Positions 7,720 to 15,882 of a stretch of DNA of 64,000 nucleotides are shown here, piece by piece; positions within the stretch are counted from its first letter, which is position 1; each line of letters starts with the position of its first letter. A program made the position numbers and the translations under genes. The stretch is from CAVUAF01 sp963739375 (lineage in GTDB: Bacteria > Acidobacteriota > Terriglobia > Terriglobales > Acidobacteriaceae): positions 62,001-126,000 of the forward strand of contig CAVUAF010000024.1 in assembly GCA_963739375.1 (NCBI GenBank), written 5' to 3'. The notes under the pieces are model-generated. The model ran no database searches. It saw only the letters and a program-made list of their open reading frames with translations, and was not told the origin of the DNA.

Positions 7720-9504
7720 GTGAAACTGGAGAGAGGGCCGGCAGGTTTCGTCTTGGCTTGGGCGCAGCGTTTGCTTGGGGTGTGGTTGCTCATCTTGCTC
7801 GTGCCCGTGCTGGCACAGGCGCAGCGTGCCGGTGTGCCCGAGGACTGGTCGCACCGGCATCTTATCTTCTCCAATCCCGGGGACTTCAACGACGCCGTGC
7901 GCAGCCAGTCCGTCGACAGCTGGTGGGGCCTGGTCAACGATCCCCGCTTCCAGTTCCAGCAGGCGCGGCGCTCCCGCGCCGCTACATCCTCCCGGTCGGC
8001 GGTCGCGGTCAATGAGGAGCTCGCAGTGCGCGACTCGCAGGACCAGGACGGTCGGGAATGGCGCCAGGACGTGCCGGACCGGGACGGCCCGGACCGGCAA
8101 GGCGAGGCTCGCCTCCGGCGACCGCGAGCGCTGCACCCGGACTGGAGCAAGACTTTAGGCACGAACGGCAAGGTTGCCGGGCACATGTACCCGGCGAAAT
8201 ACTCGTTTGCTATCACCACCGCAAGTTGCACCAACGATTTCGTGGTATTCCCCACCGGCCTGGCAGGGGTCGCCGGCGGCCAGGCGACCATCGCCGCCTT
8301 TAGCAATCTTTATGTAACCACGTGCAGCTCCACGGTGCCCTCGACCTTTTGGGCCTATAACACTGGCGTCGGCGCCACCATCGTGACTTCGCCGGCGTTC
8401 TCCGTCGACGGCACTCAGGTGGCGTTCGTCCAGAGCACGGCCAGCGTAGCCAGTCTGGTCCTGCTCAAATGGAGTAGCACGGTGTCGGTCGGCACGGTGG
8501 CCGCCGCGACCTCCCCGACCAGCGTAACCCTCGCCAATTACCGGACTTGCACCGCGCCCTGCATGACGGTCATGACCTTCAACGGCTCGCCCAACGACAC
8601 CAACTCTTCTCCCTTTGTCGATTACGCCGCCGACATCATTTACGTGGGGGATGACGCGGGCAAGCTCCACAAGTTCACGGGTGTCTTCAGCGGCACGCCC
8701 GCCGAAGTCGTCGTCACCTTCCCGGTGACGGTGAGCAGCGGGAACAAACTCACTTCCCCCGTGAAGGACTCCGGAACGTCGGGAAAGATCTTTGTAGGCA
8801 ACGGCGGTACCGCCGGTCAGCTTCACTCCGTCACTACCGCCGGCGTCGTCGTGAACAGCGCCACGAGGGCCACGGACACCTTGGGCATCATTGACGCCCC
8901 CATCGTCGATTCCACCACCCAGAAGGTCTACGTTTCTGTCGGGTACGACGGTACCGGCGGCGGAATCTACCAATTTGCTGCCGGCTTCGCGGCGGCTAAT
9001 GGGGGCATCAAAGCCACCTTGGGAAGCGGCGCCGTTGGGACTACGATGTTCAATGGCACGTTTGACGACACCTACTTCACCGGTCCGGGGACTACCGGAA
9101 ACTTCTGGGTTTGCGCGTATCGTACGACCGGCACTGCGCCCGTTCTGTACTCGATAGCGATGAACTCGACTTTCACCGGCACCGTCACCAACCGAGGCAA
9201 CCTGACGAGCGGCGCCGGGACCTGCTCTCCGGTCACCGAGATTAGGAACGGAACGCACGACTATATTTTCCTCAGCGTGTCCGCGCTGGGCACCGCGACT
9301 GGCTGCGCCGGCGCCTGCATCTACTCTTTTGATGTTCTTTCTGGCACCCCTGGCACGGCTGTCGCCGGTTTGGCCGCCACGGGCGGCACCAGCGGCATCA
9401 TCATTGACAACAACGCAGCCGTCACGGGCGCATCCCAGATCTATTTCACCCCACTCACCGGCTCAACCGGGGCCGTGCAGGCGTCACAGGCGTTGCTCAA
9501 TTGA
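7720..9504 (+). CDS. Secreted beta-propeller-like protein of unknown function
   Basis: About 594 residues from a GTG at 7720 preceded by GAGGTG. An earlier ATG at 7624 adds 32 poorly family-like residues. A signal peptide (FVLAWAQRLLGVWLLILLVP to AQAQ) precedes DWSHRHLIFSNPGDF, then a long repeat region with segments such as DIIYVGDDAGKLHKFTGVF, TSPVKDSGTSGKIFVGNGG and DAPIVDSTTQKVYVSVG. These suggest PQQ- or NHL-type beta-propeller blades. Paired cysteines are scattered. Residues about 80-135 are Arg/Asp-rich and look unlike the flanks, possibly a linker or disturbed frame. It ends 43 nt before the small peptide gene and may share its operon. Confidence 0.7.
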   Translation: MKLERGPAGFVLAWAQRLLGVWLLILLVPVLAQAQRAGVPEDWSHRHLIFSNPGDFNDAVRSQSVDSWWGLVNDPRFQFQQARRSRAATSSRSAVAVNEELAVRDSQDQDGREWRQDVPDRDGPDRQGEARLRRPRALHPDWSKTLGTNGKVAGHMYPAKYSFAITTASCTNDFVVFPTGLAGVAGGQATIAAFSNLYVTTCSSTVPSTFWAYNTGVGATIVTSPAFSVDGTQVAFVQSTASVASLVLLKWSSTVSVGTVAAATSPTSVTLANYRTCTAPCMTVMTFNGSPNDTNSSPFVDYAADIIYVGDDAGKLHKFTGVFSGTPAEVVVTFPVTVSSGNKLTSPVKDSGTSGKIFVGNGGTAGQLHSVTTAGVVVNSATRATDTLGIIDAPIVDSTTQKVYVSVGYDGTGGGIYQFAAGFAAANGGIKATLGSGAVGTTMFNGTFDDTYFTGPGTTGNFWVCAYRTTGTAPVLYSIAMNSTFTGTVTNRGNLTSGAGTCSPVTEIRNGTHDYIFLSVSALGTATGCAGACIYSFDVLSGTPGTAVAGLAATGGTSGIIIDNNAAVTGASQIYFTPLTGSTGAVQASQALLN

Positions 9505-9547
9505 CGAGGGCGCGGAGATTCCAGCGAGATTTGCAGAGAGAAGACCG

Positions 9548-9712
9548 ATGAGATCCCAAGACAAGCCCGGCACCAAGGCCGCTCCCAAGGGGAAGAAGCG
9601 CTACGAGAAGCCGGCGTTCCGGACCGAGCGCGTGTTTGAAACGCGCGCCTTGGTGTGCGGCAAGATCTCAGCGACCCAGGGGAATTGCCGATTCAATCGC
9701 AAGACATCGTAG
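9548..9712 (+). CDS. Small peptide, candidate RiPP precursor
   Basis: A 54-residue peptide with ATG at 9548 and a good ribosome site (GAGAGAAG, about 5 nt upstream). The N-terminal half is Lys/Gly/Pro-rich (GTKAAPKGKKR). It then has YEKPAF, a Y-x-x-P motif like the leader motif bound by PqqD-like domains in lasso-peptide precursors. The C-terminal part holds Cys37 and Cys47 in VCGKISATQGNCRFNRKTS, a plausible core. Genes for a peptidase, kinase-like protein, PqqD domain, radical SAM enzyme and exporter follow directly. Precursor status is inferred from size, motif and position. Confidence 0.65.
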   Translation: MRSQDKPGTKAAPKGKKRYEKPAFRTERVFETRALVCGKISATQGNCRFNRKTS

Positions 9713-10200
9713 CCGCCCAGTTGAATCCCCCAAGGCCCGCCGCGGCCGACGCGCTGTGCTGCGCGCTGGCCGGGGAGTTGCTGCGGGCGCATGGCAGGCT
9801 TCGCCTGCGGGTGCGGGGCGCCAGCATGCTGCCGGCGATCTGGCCGGGAGACGTCTTGCTCGTTCGTGCGGCCCCTATGCACGACCTCGTCGCCGGGGAG
9901 GTGGCCCTCTTCTCCCGCGGCTCAGGCCTGGTGGCTCATCGCGTATTCCGGAACGACGCCAGCGGGTTGCGGACCCGCGGCGACTCGGTTCCCCAGGCGG
10001 ACCCGCCGGTCACCCCGGCCGAGTTCCTGGGGCGGGTCGTTACCCTCGAGCGCGGTCGCGACCGCGTGCCGGTTGGCCGCCCGGGCCTCGTCCAGCAGCT
10101 CCTCGGCCGTCTGCTGGCACACTGCGATCTGATGACACGCCTCTACCTGCGCCTGCGCTCACCGGAGCGGCTGTCAACTCCCCTGGATTCCCGTAACTGA
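9655..10200 (+). CDS. S26/S24-type serine peptidase-like protein (SipW-like, soluble)
   Basis: The protein has the signal-peptidase fold signature GASMLPAIWPGDVLLVR with the nucleophile Ser, a later LVAHRVF and RTRGDSVPQADPPV, and a GRVV strand. The His in AHRV is where SipW/Sec11-type enzymes have His in place of Lys. No membrane helix is evident, unlike typical signal peptidases. A role in removing the leader of the neighbouring peptide is a reasonable guess. The start is uncertain: GTG at 9655 lies within the peptide gene, while TTG at 9721 avoids overlap and still keeps the domain. Confidence 0.7.
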   Translation: MRQDLSDPGELPIQSQDIVAAQLNPPRPAAADALCCALAGELLRAHGRLRLRVRGASMLPAIWPGDVLLVRAAPMHDLVAGEVALFSRGSGLVAHRVFRNDASGLRTRGDSVPQADPPVTPAEFLGRVVTLERGRDRVPVGRPGLVQQLLGRLLAHCDLMTRLYLRLRSPERLSTPLDSRN

Positions 10201-10214
10201 GATTGGAACTGCGC

Positions 10215-11027
10215 ATGACTCTCGCCACTCCCGCGGACCTGGACACCGTGGCCATTGAGATCGGCGGCATTCCCATCTCGCTGCGCACCACCGACCTGTC
10301 GTTCCAGCGTCTGCTGCATGACCGCTATGCCGGCTTCCTCACCCGGACGGCCGCGCCGGAGTTCACCTTCGATGTTGATCTGGTGCCGCCGGGCACGTTT
10401 GATCCGGAGGACGATGTACAGGTGGAGGCCAGCGGCGGGGAATGGCGGATGCAGCGCGGCGACTTCCGCGCCGAGTTCAATGCCCGCCTCCGCCGCGGCC
10501 GCATCCGGCAGTCGGCCAATCCCTATTCCATCGACACCGTGCTGCGCCTCGTGCACACCCTCGTGCTGGCGCCCCAGGGAGGCTTCCTGCTGCATGCCGC
10601 CAGCGTCGTGCGCCACGGCCGCGCTTTCCTCTTCGCCGGCGTCTCCCGGGCCGGAAAAACCACTATTGCCCGCCTGGCCCCGCCCGATGCCACCCTGTTG
10701 AGCGACGAGATTTCCTACGTGCGGCCTGCCGCCGACGGCTATCGGGCGTTCGGCACACCGTTTTCCGGCGAGCTGGGCCGACCCGGTGAGAATATCGCGG
10801 CGCCTATCGCCGGTCTTTACCTGCTGGGGAAGGCGGAAGAGAATCGCCTGGAACCCGTGGACCCCGCGGCATCGCTGCGCGGGGTGTTGCAGAATATACT
10901 GTTCTTCGCGGAGAAATCCGCGCTGGCGGGCGAAGTGTTTCGCTCGGCTTGCGCTTTTGTTGACCGGGTCCCGGTGCAACGGCTCTGGTTTGTGCCCGAC
11001 GCGCGCGTTTGGCAACTTCTTCCGTGA
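10215..11027 (+). CDS. HPr kinase-like (HprK-related) P-loop protein
   Basis: A 270-residue protein with a C-terminal HPr-kinase-like domain: LLHAASVV, then a Walker A loop AGVSRAGKTT (about 141-150) and TLLSDEIS. The N-terminal about 120 residues match no domain I recognise. Stand-alone HprK-like proteins occur in some lasso-peptide clusters, where they phosphorylate the precursor. Here it may modify the peptide at 9548. ATG at 10215 is preferred, with GGAAC upstream; a TTG at 10203 is possible. It follows the peptidase by 14 nt. Confidence 0.75.
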   Translation: MTLATPADLDTVAIEIGGIPISLRTTDLSFQRLLHDRYAGFLTRTAAPEFTFDVDLVPPGTFDPEDDVQVEASGGEWRMQRGDFRAEFNARLRRGRIRQSANPYSIDTVLRLVHTLVLAPQGGFLLHAASVVRHGRAFLFAGVSRAGKTTIARLAPPDATLLSDEISYVRPAADGYRAFGTPFSGELGRPGENIAAPIAGLYLLGKAEENRLEPVDPAASLRGVLQNILFFAEKSALAGEVFRSACAFVDRVPVQRLWFVPDARVWQLLP

Positions 11028-11035
11028 GGTAGGCT

Positions 11036-11353
11036 TTGGCCCCTGAAAAGTACATTGCCCGGAGCCACGCCATCGCGGCCCGCAACTTCGGCGGCGAAAC
11101 CATGATCATGTCCGCCGAGGATTCCCAATTGTTCAGCCTGAACCCGGTCGGCAGCGTCATTTGGGAGGCCGCCGACGGCGCCACCCCGCTCTCCGCCATC
11201 GTGCGCGACCAGGTCTGCGCCGCCTTCGACGTCGAGCCCGCAGCCGCCTACCGCGATGCCGAGGAGTTCGTCGCCGGCCTGGCCACCCACGGCATCCTGC
11301 TCGTCGCCGAACAACCCATCCCGCCGCCGCCCGCGCCCGAGGAGGCGGAATGA
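11036..11353 (+). CDS. PqqD-like peptide-binding (RRE) protein
   Basis: A 105-residue PqqD-family protein, the peptide-recognition element that presents precursors to radical SAM enzymes. It shows the PqqD pattern with an N-terminal beta strand, LFSLNPVGSVIWEAADG, then helices with DQVCAAFDVEPAAAYRDAEE and a closing LATHGIL. The proline-rich tail is dispensable. It starts at TTG 11036 after GAGGTAGG. Its stop overlaps the radical SAM ATG as ATGA, so the two are likely translated together. Confidence 0.85.
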   Translation: MAPEKYIARSHAIAARNFGGETMIMSAEDSQLFSLNPVGSVIWEAADGATPLSAIVRDQVCAAFDVEPAAAYRDAEEFVAGLATHGILLVAEQPIPPPPAPEEAE

Positions 11354-12519
11354 GCGCCCCGACCCTCATGGAGGAAATGAACCAGAAGGCCCTGGCCCTG
11401 GGCCTCCCGCTCAGTGTTCAGCTCGACGTCACCTGGCGCTGCAACGAGCGCTGCGTTCACTGCTACCTCGATCACAACGACTACGGCGAACTCACCACCG
11501 CCGAAATCAAGGACCTGTTGGACCAGTTGGCCGCGGCCAATGTTTTCTTCCTCGTCATCAGTGGCGGCGAGCCGCTGCTGCGCCGCGATTGCTTCCAGAT
11601 CCTCGCTTACGCCCGCTCCCGCCTCTTCAACGTCAAGCTGAAAACCAACGCCGTCCTCATCCGCAGCGCGGAAGCGGAGCGCCTGCGGCGCCTGGGCATC
11701 GAGCAGGTGCAGGTCAGCATCTACTCGCACCGGGCGGAAATCCACGACGCTATTACCAAGCTCCCGGGCTCGCTGCGGCGTTCGCTCGCCGCCATCCGGC
11801 TGCTCAAAGCGCATGGCCTGAAGGTGACCATCGCCAACGTGCTGATGCGGCAGAATCACTTCGACAGCAAAGGCGTGCAGCAGCTGGCGCGCGAGATGGG
11901 GGTGCAATTCACCCTCGATCCCACCATCACTCCCAAGCTCGACGGCGACACCTCGATCCTCGATTTGCGCATCACCCAGAATGCCCTGCGCGAGGTCTTC
12001 ACCGACCCCGACCTGGTGGGCAACGTCGGCGAATTCTGCGCCCCACCCCCTCCTCCCGACGACTCCATCATGGAGGGATACCCCTGCAGCGCCGGTCACA
12101 CCGCTTGCTACGTCTCCCCGTACGGCGACGTTTTCCCGTGCGTGCAGTTCCCCCTGCCCAGCGGCAACGTTCGCCAACAGCGCTTCGTGGATATCTGGCA
12201 GAATTCACCCGAACTGCTGGAGGTCCGCTCGATTCGCGCGCGCGACCTGCCGGTGTGTGGTACCTGCTCGCATGTGGGTACGTGCTCCCGCTGCCCGGGA
12301 CTGGCCTACATGGAAGGCAACATGCGCGGTCCCTCGACCGCCGACTGCGAGAAATCGTTCGTCCGGACCGGCATTCCCAGCGCCAACATGCGGGCCAGGA
12401 TGGCCATCGCTCCGGCCCTTGGCCTCGCCGCGCCGGACCTGGTGCAAATCCAGGGGGCCACGCTAATCCCCCCGCGCTCCGAGGAACACGATCATCCCGC
12501 AGGAGTTCGCGAGTTCTGA
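11350..12519 (+). CDS. Radical SAM/SPASM peptide-modifying enzyme (PqqE-like)
   Basis: A 389-residue radical SAM protein. The [4Fe-4S]-SAM motif is CNERCVHC (Cys31, Cys35, Cys38), followed by SGGEP at 71-75. The C-terminal SPASM region has many cysteines: PCSAGHTACYVSPYGDVFPC, then CGTCSHVGTCSRCPG and a final DCEKS, able to hold auxiliary clusters. Family members form C-C, C-S or C-O cross-links in peptides. Coupling to PqqD and the peptide gene suggests that the peptide at 9548 is the substrate. The reaction cannot be read from the sequence. Confidence 0.9.
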   Translation: MSAPTLMEEMNQKALALGLPLSVQLDVTWRCNERCVHCYLDHNDYGELTTAEIKDLLDQLAAANVFFLVISGGEPLLRRDCFQILAYARSRLFNVKLKTNAVLIRSAEAERLRRLGIEQVQVSIYSHRAEIHDAITKLPGSLRRSLAAIRLLKAHGLKVTIANVLMRQNHFDSKGVQQLAREMGVQFTLDPTITPKLDGDTSILDLRITQNALREVFTDPDLVGNVGEFCAPPPPPDDSIMEGYPCSAGHTACYVSPYGDVFPCVQFPLPSGNVRQQRFVDIWQNSPELLEVRSIRARDLPVCGTCSHVGTCSRCPGLAYMEGNMRGPSTADCEKSFVRTGIPSANMRARMAIAPALGLAAPDLVQIQGATLIPPRSEEHDHPAGVREF

Positions 12520-12560
12520 GTTGCGCCGGTCGTGCGCTGTCTTCTGCGACCCATATCTCG

Positions 12561-13814
12561 ATGGCGACCGAATCCGAGTCTTGGCGATCGCGCGTGCCTC
12601 CTGGCCACTCGACGGCGCCGCCCGCCGCCGCCCCTCCCGCGTCCGCTGCGCTCTTCTGGGATGTCCTACTGCCCTTGGCCCGGCTGCCGCTGGCCGCAGC
12701 TGCCGACGCCGTGCGCTCCCTCCTTGGCCCCGCCGTCAATTGGGAACTGCTCCTGGAACTGGCGGAGGCGCACGGGCTGGTTCCCTGGTTGGCGTGGCAC
12801 GCTCGCGATCTCGCCGGCGAGCTCCCGCCCACGGCTTACTCCGCGCTGCAAGACCGGCAGCTGGACCACCGGCGTCGCGCCCTGTTGCTCACCCACACCC
12901 TCTTGCAGGTGCTGCAGTTGCTGGGTGATGAGGTCGCAGCCATTCCCTTCAAGGGCCCCGCCCTCGCGCAACTGCTCCATGGCGACTTCACCTTGCGCCA
13001 GTCCTGGGACCTTGACCTGATCGTGCCCCGCCACCAGGTCAGGCGAGCGGCCGAAATCCTGGCCGCGGCCGGCTTTCGCGCGGTGTACCCGCTCGCGCCG
13101 GCCCAGATGGACGCCTTGCTCCACTCCAATTGCGAAGTCTCGCTCCTCAGCCCGGCCGGCATCCTGTTGGAAGTCCAGTGGGGCGTGGCCCCGCGGCACT
13201 TCTCGCTTCCCTTCTCCACCGACGACTGCTTTCCGCGGGCCCGGGCGCTGCGCCTGGGGACGGCGGACGTCCGGGCCTTCGCGCCCGAGGATCTGCTGTT
13301 TCTGCTCAGCGTCCACGGCGCCAAGCACCAGTGGAGCCGCCTGGCTTGGATTGCCGACGTGCATCATCTCCTCGGCCGCCATCCCGACCTGGATTGGGAC
13401 TTGCTTTTTCAGCGCGCTCAGCAAGCCCGGGCCCAACGCATTCTGCGGCTGGCGCTTTGCCTTTCGGCTTCGCTTTTCGGCACCACGCTGCCCCCCGAAA
13501 TCGCTCAGGCATGCCGCCGCGATGCCGGCTGTACGTCGCTGGCGCGCCAGGTGGAGCGCCGCCTTTCGCTCCCGCGCGATGGTGGCGAGATGGCGGCGCA
13601 CCTCTTTTTCCTGCGGGCGCGCGAAAAGTGGGCCGACCGATTCCGCTACGTGGTACTGTTTTTGCTCACCCCTGGCATCCACGAATGGTCCCTGGTGCGC
13701 TTACCACGTCCGCTTCATTGGCTGTACTACCCCTTCCGGATGGCTCTGGGCGCTACGAAAGCCGCTCAACTCGCGGCGCGAACACTTTTCTCTGCCCGGC
13801 GCAAGCGCAACTAG
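12561..13814 (+). CDS. Nucleotidyltransferase-fold family protein (NTP_transf_5 type)
   Basis: About 417 residues. It matches the uncharacterised nucleotidyltransferase family seen in lasso-peptide and polysaccharide loci: an N-terminal helical region, IPFKGPALAQLL, then the catalytic-type RQSWDLDLIVPRHQ with its DxD pair, EVQWGV and HGAKHQWSRLAWIADVHHLL. Enzymatic activity is not established for the family. ATG at 12561 is the first plausible start, 41 nt after the radical SAM stop, with no clear ribosome site. A role in tailoring the peptide is inferred from context only. Confidence 0.75.
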   Translation: MATESESWRSRVPPGHSTAPPAAAPPASAALFWDVLLPLARLPLAAAADAVRSLLGPAVNWELLLELAEAHGLVPWLAWHARDLAGELPPTAYSALQDRQLDHRRRALLLTHTLLQVLQLLGDEVAAIPFKGPALAQLLHGDFTLRQSWDLDLIVPRHQVRRAAEILAAAGFRAVYPLAPAQMDALLHSNCEVSLLSPAGILLEVQWGVAPRHFSLPFSTDDCFPRARALRLGTADVRAFAPEDLLFLLSVHGAKHQWSRLAWIADVHHLLGRHPDLDWDLLFQRAQQARAQRILRLALCLSASLFGTTLPPEIAQACRRDAGCTSLARQVERRLSLPRDGGEMAAHLFFLRAREKWADRFRYVVLFLLTPGIHEWSLVRLPRPLHWLYYPFRMALGATKAAQLAARTLFSARRKRN

Positions 13815-13833
13815 CAGCCCTGCGGAGTGAACC

Positions 13834-15663
13834 GTGAGCTCCCCCGCAACGCCGGCGACGGACCGCTTCCGCCGCGCGGCGGCGCAGTTACCCTACCTGC
13901 CCCGCGCCCTGCGGCTGGTTTGGCACGCCACCCGCTCCTGGACGGTGGCGTCGCTCGTGCTGCTCGTCGCCCAGGGTCTATTGCCGGTGGCGCTCCTGTA
14001 TCTGACGCGCGCCCTCGTCAACCGCCTGGTGCAGGCCTTTGCCGCCCACGGCGACGTGGCTGCCCTGCGCGCCCTGCTTCCTCCCGCGGCCCTGATGGCG
14101 GGCGTCCTCCTGCTGCAACACGTCATCCAGAGCGCCCTGCACTTCATCCGCAGCGTGCAGTCGGAGCTGGTTTTCGACCACGTCAACTCGCTCATCCATC
14201 GCCAGTCGCTGGCCGCCGACCTTGCTTTCTACGAGACCCCCGATTTTTTTGACCACCTCCACCGCGCCCGCGCCGACGCTGCCTATCGCCCGCTGGAATT
14301 GCTCGATACCCTGGGCAACACCCTGCGCGACAGTCTCACCCTGCTCGCCATGGCGGCGGTCATCTTCCCCTACGGCGGATGGTTGCCCTTCGTCCTGGTC
14401 CTGAACACGCTGCCCGCCTTCTGGGTGGTGCTGCGGCACGCTCTGCGCCGCCACGACTGGTTTGTGCGCGTCACCCCCGACCAGCGTCGCGTCTCCTACT
14501 ACGACTGGCTGATGACGGCGGGCGAAGCCGCGGCGGAACTGCGGTTGTTCGCGCTGGGCGGGCTCTTCCAGTCCGCCTATCGCACGTTGCGTGCGCGCCT
14601 TTTGGGCGAGCGGGTGGCGCTGGCGCGCGCGGAGGGACTCGGCGAACTGGCGGCGGGCGCTGCCGCCCTCGTGGTCACCGCCGCCGCCCTCGCCTTCATG
14701 GCCTGGCGCGCCATTCTCGGATACATCACGGTGGGCGACCTGGCGTTGTTTTATCAGGCCTTCCAGCAAGGCTCCAGCGTCATGCGGGGAGTGCTGGAGA
14801 GCATGGGCCGGCTCTACAGCAACGTGCTTTTTCTCGGCAACCTGTTTGAGTTCCTCGACCTGCAGCCCGGTGTGGTCACCCCGCCCTCGCCGCAACCCGT
14901 CCCGGTCCCTCTGCGGCAGGGCATCCGCTTTTCAGGCGTGCAGTTTCGCTATCCGGGTACCGACGCGCTGGTCCTGGACAACTTCGATCTCTTCATCCCC
15001 GCCGGACGCTGCGTCGCCATTGTGGGCCCCAACGGCGCCGGCAAGAGCACCCTGGTGAACCTCCTGTGCCGCTTCTACGATCCGCAGGCCGGCGCGGTCA
15101 CGTGGGACGATACCGACCTGCGCGCAATGTCCGTGGCGGAGCTGCGCCGCTGCATCAGTGTCCTGTTTCAGCGCCCCATGCAGTACAACGCCACCGCCCG
15201 CGAGAACATCGCCTTCGGGGACGTGGCCGCCGGCCCTTCCCTGGAGGCAGTCCAGGTGGCCGCGCGGGCGGCCTCCATCGACACCCGCCTGGCGCAGCTG
15301 CCGCACTCCTATGACACGCTGCTCGGCAAGCAACTGGCCAACGGCGTCCAACTCAGCGTCGGGGAATGGCACCGCGTGGCCCTGGCGCGCGTCCTGCTGC
15401 GCCCCGCCCCCATCATCGTTCTCGACGAGCCCACCGGCGCCATGGACCCCTGGGCGGAAGCGGCCTGGCTGGCGCAGTTCCGTAAATCCATCGCGGGCGT
15501 CACCGTCATCATGATCACGCACCGCTCCACCACGGCCCGGGTCGCCGACCAGATTCACGTCATGGATGCGGGGCGCATCGTGGAATCGGGAACCCACCCC
15601 GAGCTCATCGCCCACGGCGGCCTTTATGCCCAGTGGTGGACCTCGCAAGGCGCACGCCAGTGA
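13834..15663 (+). CDS. ABC transporter, fused permease and ATPase (candidate peptide exporter)
   Basis: A 609-residue half-transporter: about five to six membrane helices in the first 310 residues, then an ATPase with Walker A GPNGAGKST (398-406), a signature loop LSVGEWHRVALARVLL (LSVGE in place of LSGGQ) and Walker B IIVLDEPTGAMDP, followed by a His switch in ITHRST. There is no N-terminal C39 peptidase domain, so any leader removal needs another enzyme, such as the S26-like protein. It starts at GTG 13834 after GGAG, 19 nt past the preceding gene, and closes the cluster. Confidence 0.9.
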   Translation: MSSPATPATDRFRRAAAQLPYLPRALRLVWHATRSWTVASLVLLVAQGLLPVALLYLTRALVNRLVQAFAAHGDVAALRALLPPAALMAGVLLLQHVIQSALHFIRSVQSELVFDHVNSLIHRQSLAADLAFYETPDFFDHLHRARADAAYRPLELLDTLGNTLRDSLTLLAMAAVIFPYGGWLPFVLVLNTLPAFWVVLRHALRRHDWFVRVTPDQRRVSYYDWLMTAGEAAAELRLFALGGLFQSAYRTLRARLLGERVALARAEGLGELAAGAAALVVTAAALAFMAWRAILGYITVGDLALFYQAFQQGSSVMRGVLESMGRLYSNVLFLGNLFEFLDLQPGVVTPPSPQPVPVPLRQGIRFSGVQFRYPGTDALVLDNFDLFIPAGRCVAIVGPNGAGKSTLVNLLCRFYDPQAGAVTWDDTDLRAMSVAELRRCISVLFQRPMQYNATARENIAFGDVAAGPSLEAVQVAARAASIDTRLAQLPHSYDTLLGKQLANGVQLSVGEWHRVALARVLLRPAPIIVLDEPTGAMDPWAEAAWLAQFRKSIAGVTVIMITHRSTTARVADQIHVMDAGRIVESGTHPELIAHGGLYAQWWTSQGARQ

Positions 15664-15683
15664 CTGAGCGCACCAGAATGCGC

Positions 15684-15880
15684 GGGGTGCCCCAGACGAG
15701 CCGCCTTTGCTCGTCTGGGATGTATCAGGGCACGGCTTCAGCCGTGCCGTCACCAGCCCCACAAACCTCCGGGCTTTAGCCCCTGAGGGAATCGCCGGCT
15801 TCATCTCTCGGAGGGGCACGGCTTCAGCCGTGCCGTCAGCAGCCCCACAAACCTCCGGGCTTTAGCCCCTGAGGGAATTT
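15684..15880. repeat. Repeat R1, full copy plus an 86-bp tandem duplication
   Basis: The same three hairpins as at 6661: CCCAGACGAGC stem (15691-15701 with 15709-15719), palindrome GGCACGGCTTCAGCCGTGCC (15729-15748), then CTCCGGGCTTTAGCCCC. The last two parts repeat at 15815-15880, an 86-bp period. It lies just after the ABC exporter and could act as its terminator. Confidence 0.85.
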
Positions 15881-15882
15881 GT

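Noticed and set aside
8155..9258. Long frame opposite the beta-propeller gene
   Set aside because: Arg/Gly-rich composition and no start context. The plus strand has a signal peptide and repeated blades.
9548..15663. PQQ biosynthesis cluster
   Set aside because: PqqD and a PqqE-like enzyme are present, but the peptide lacks the Glu-x-x-x-Tyr of PqqA and no pqqB or pqqC is present.
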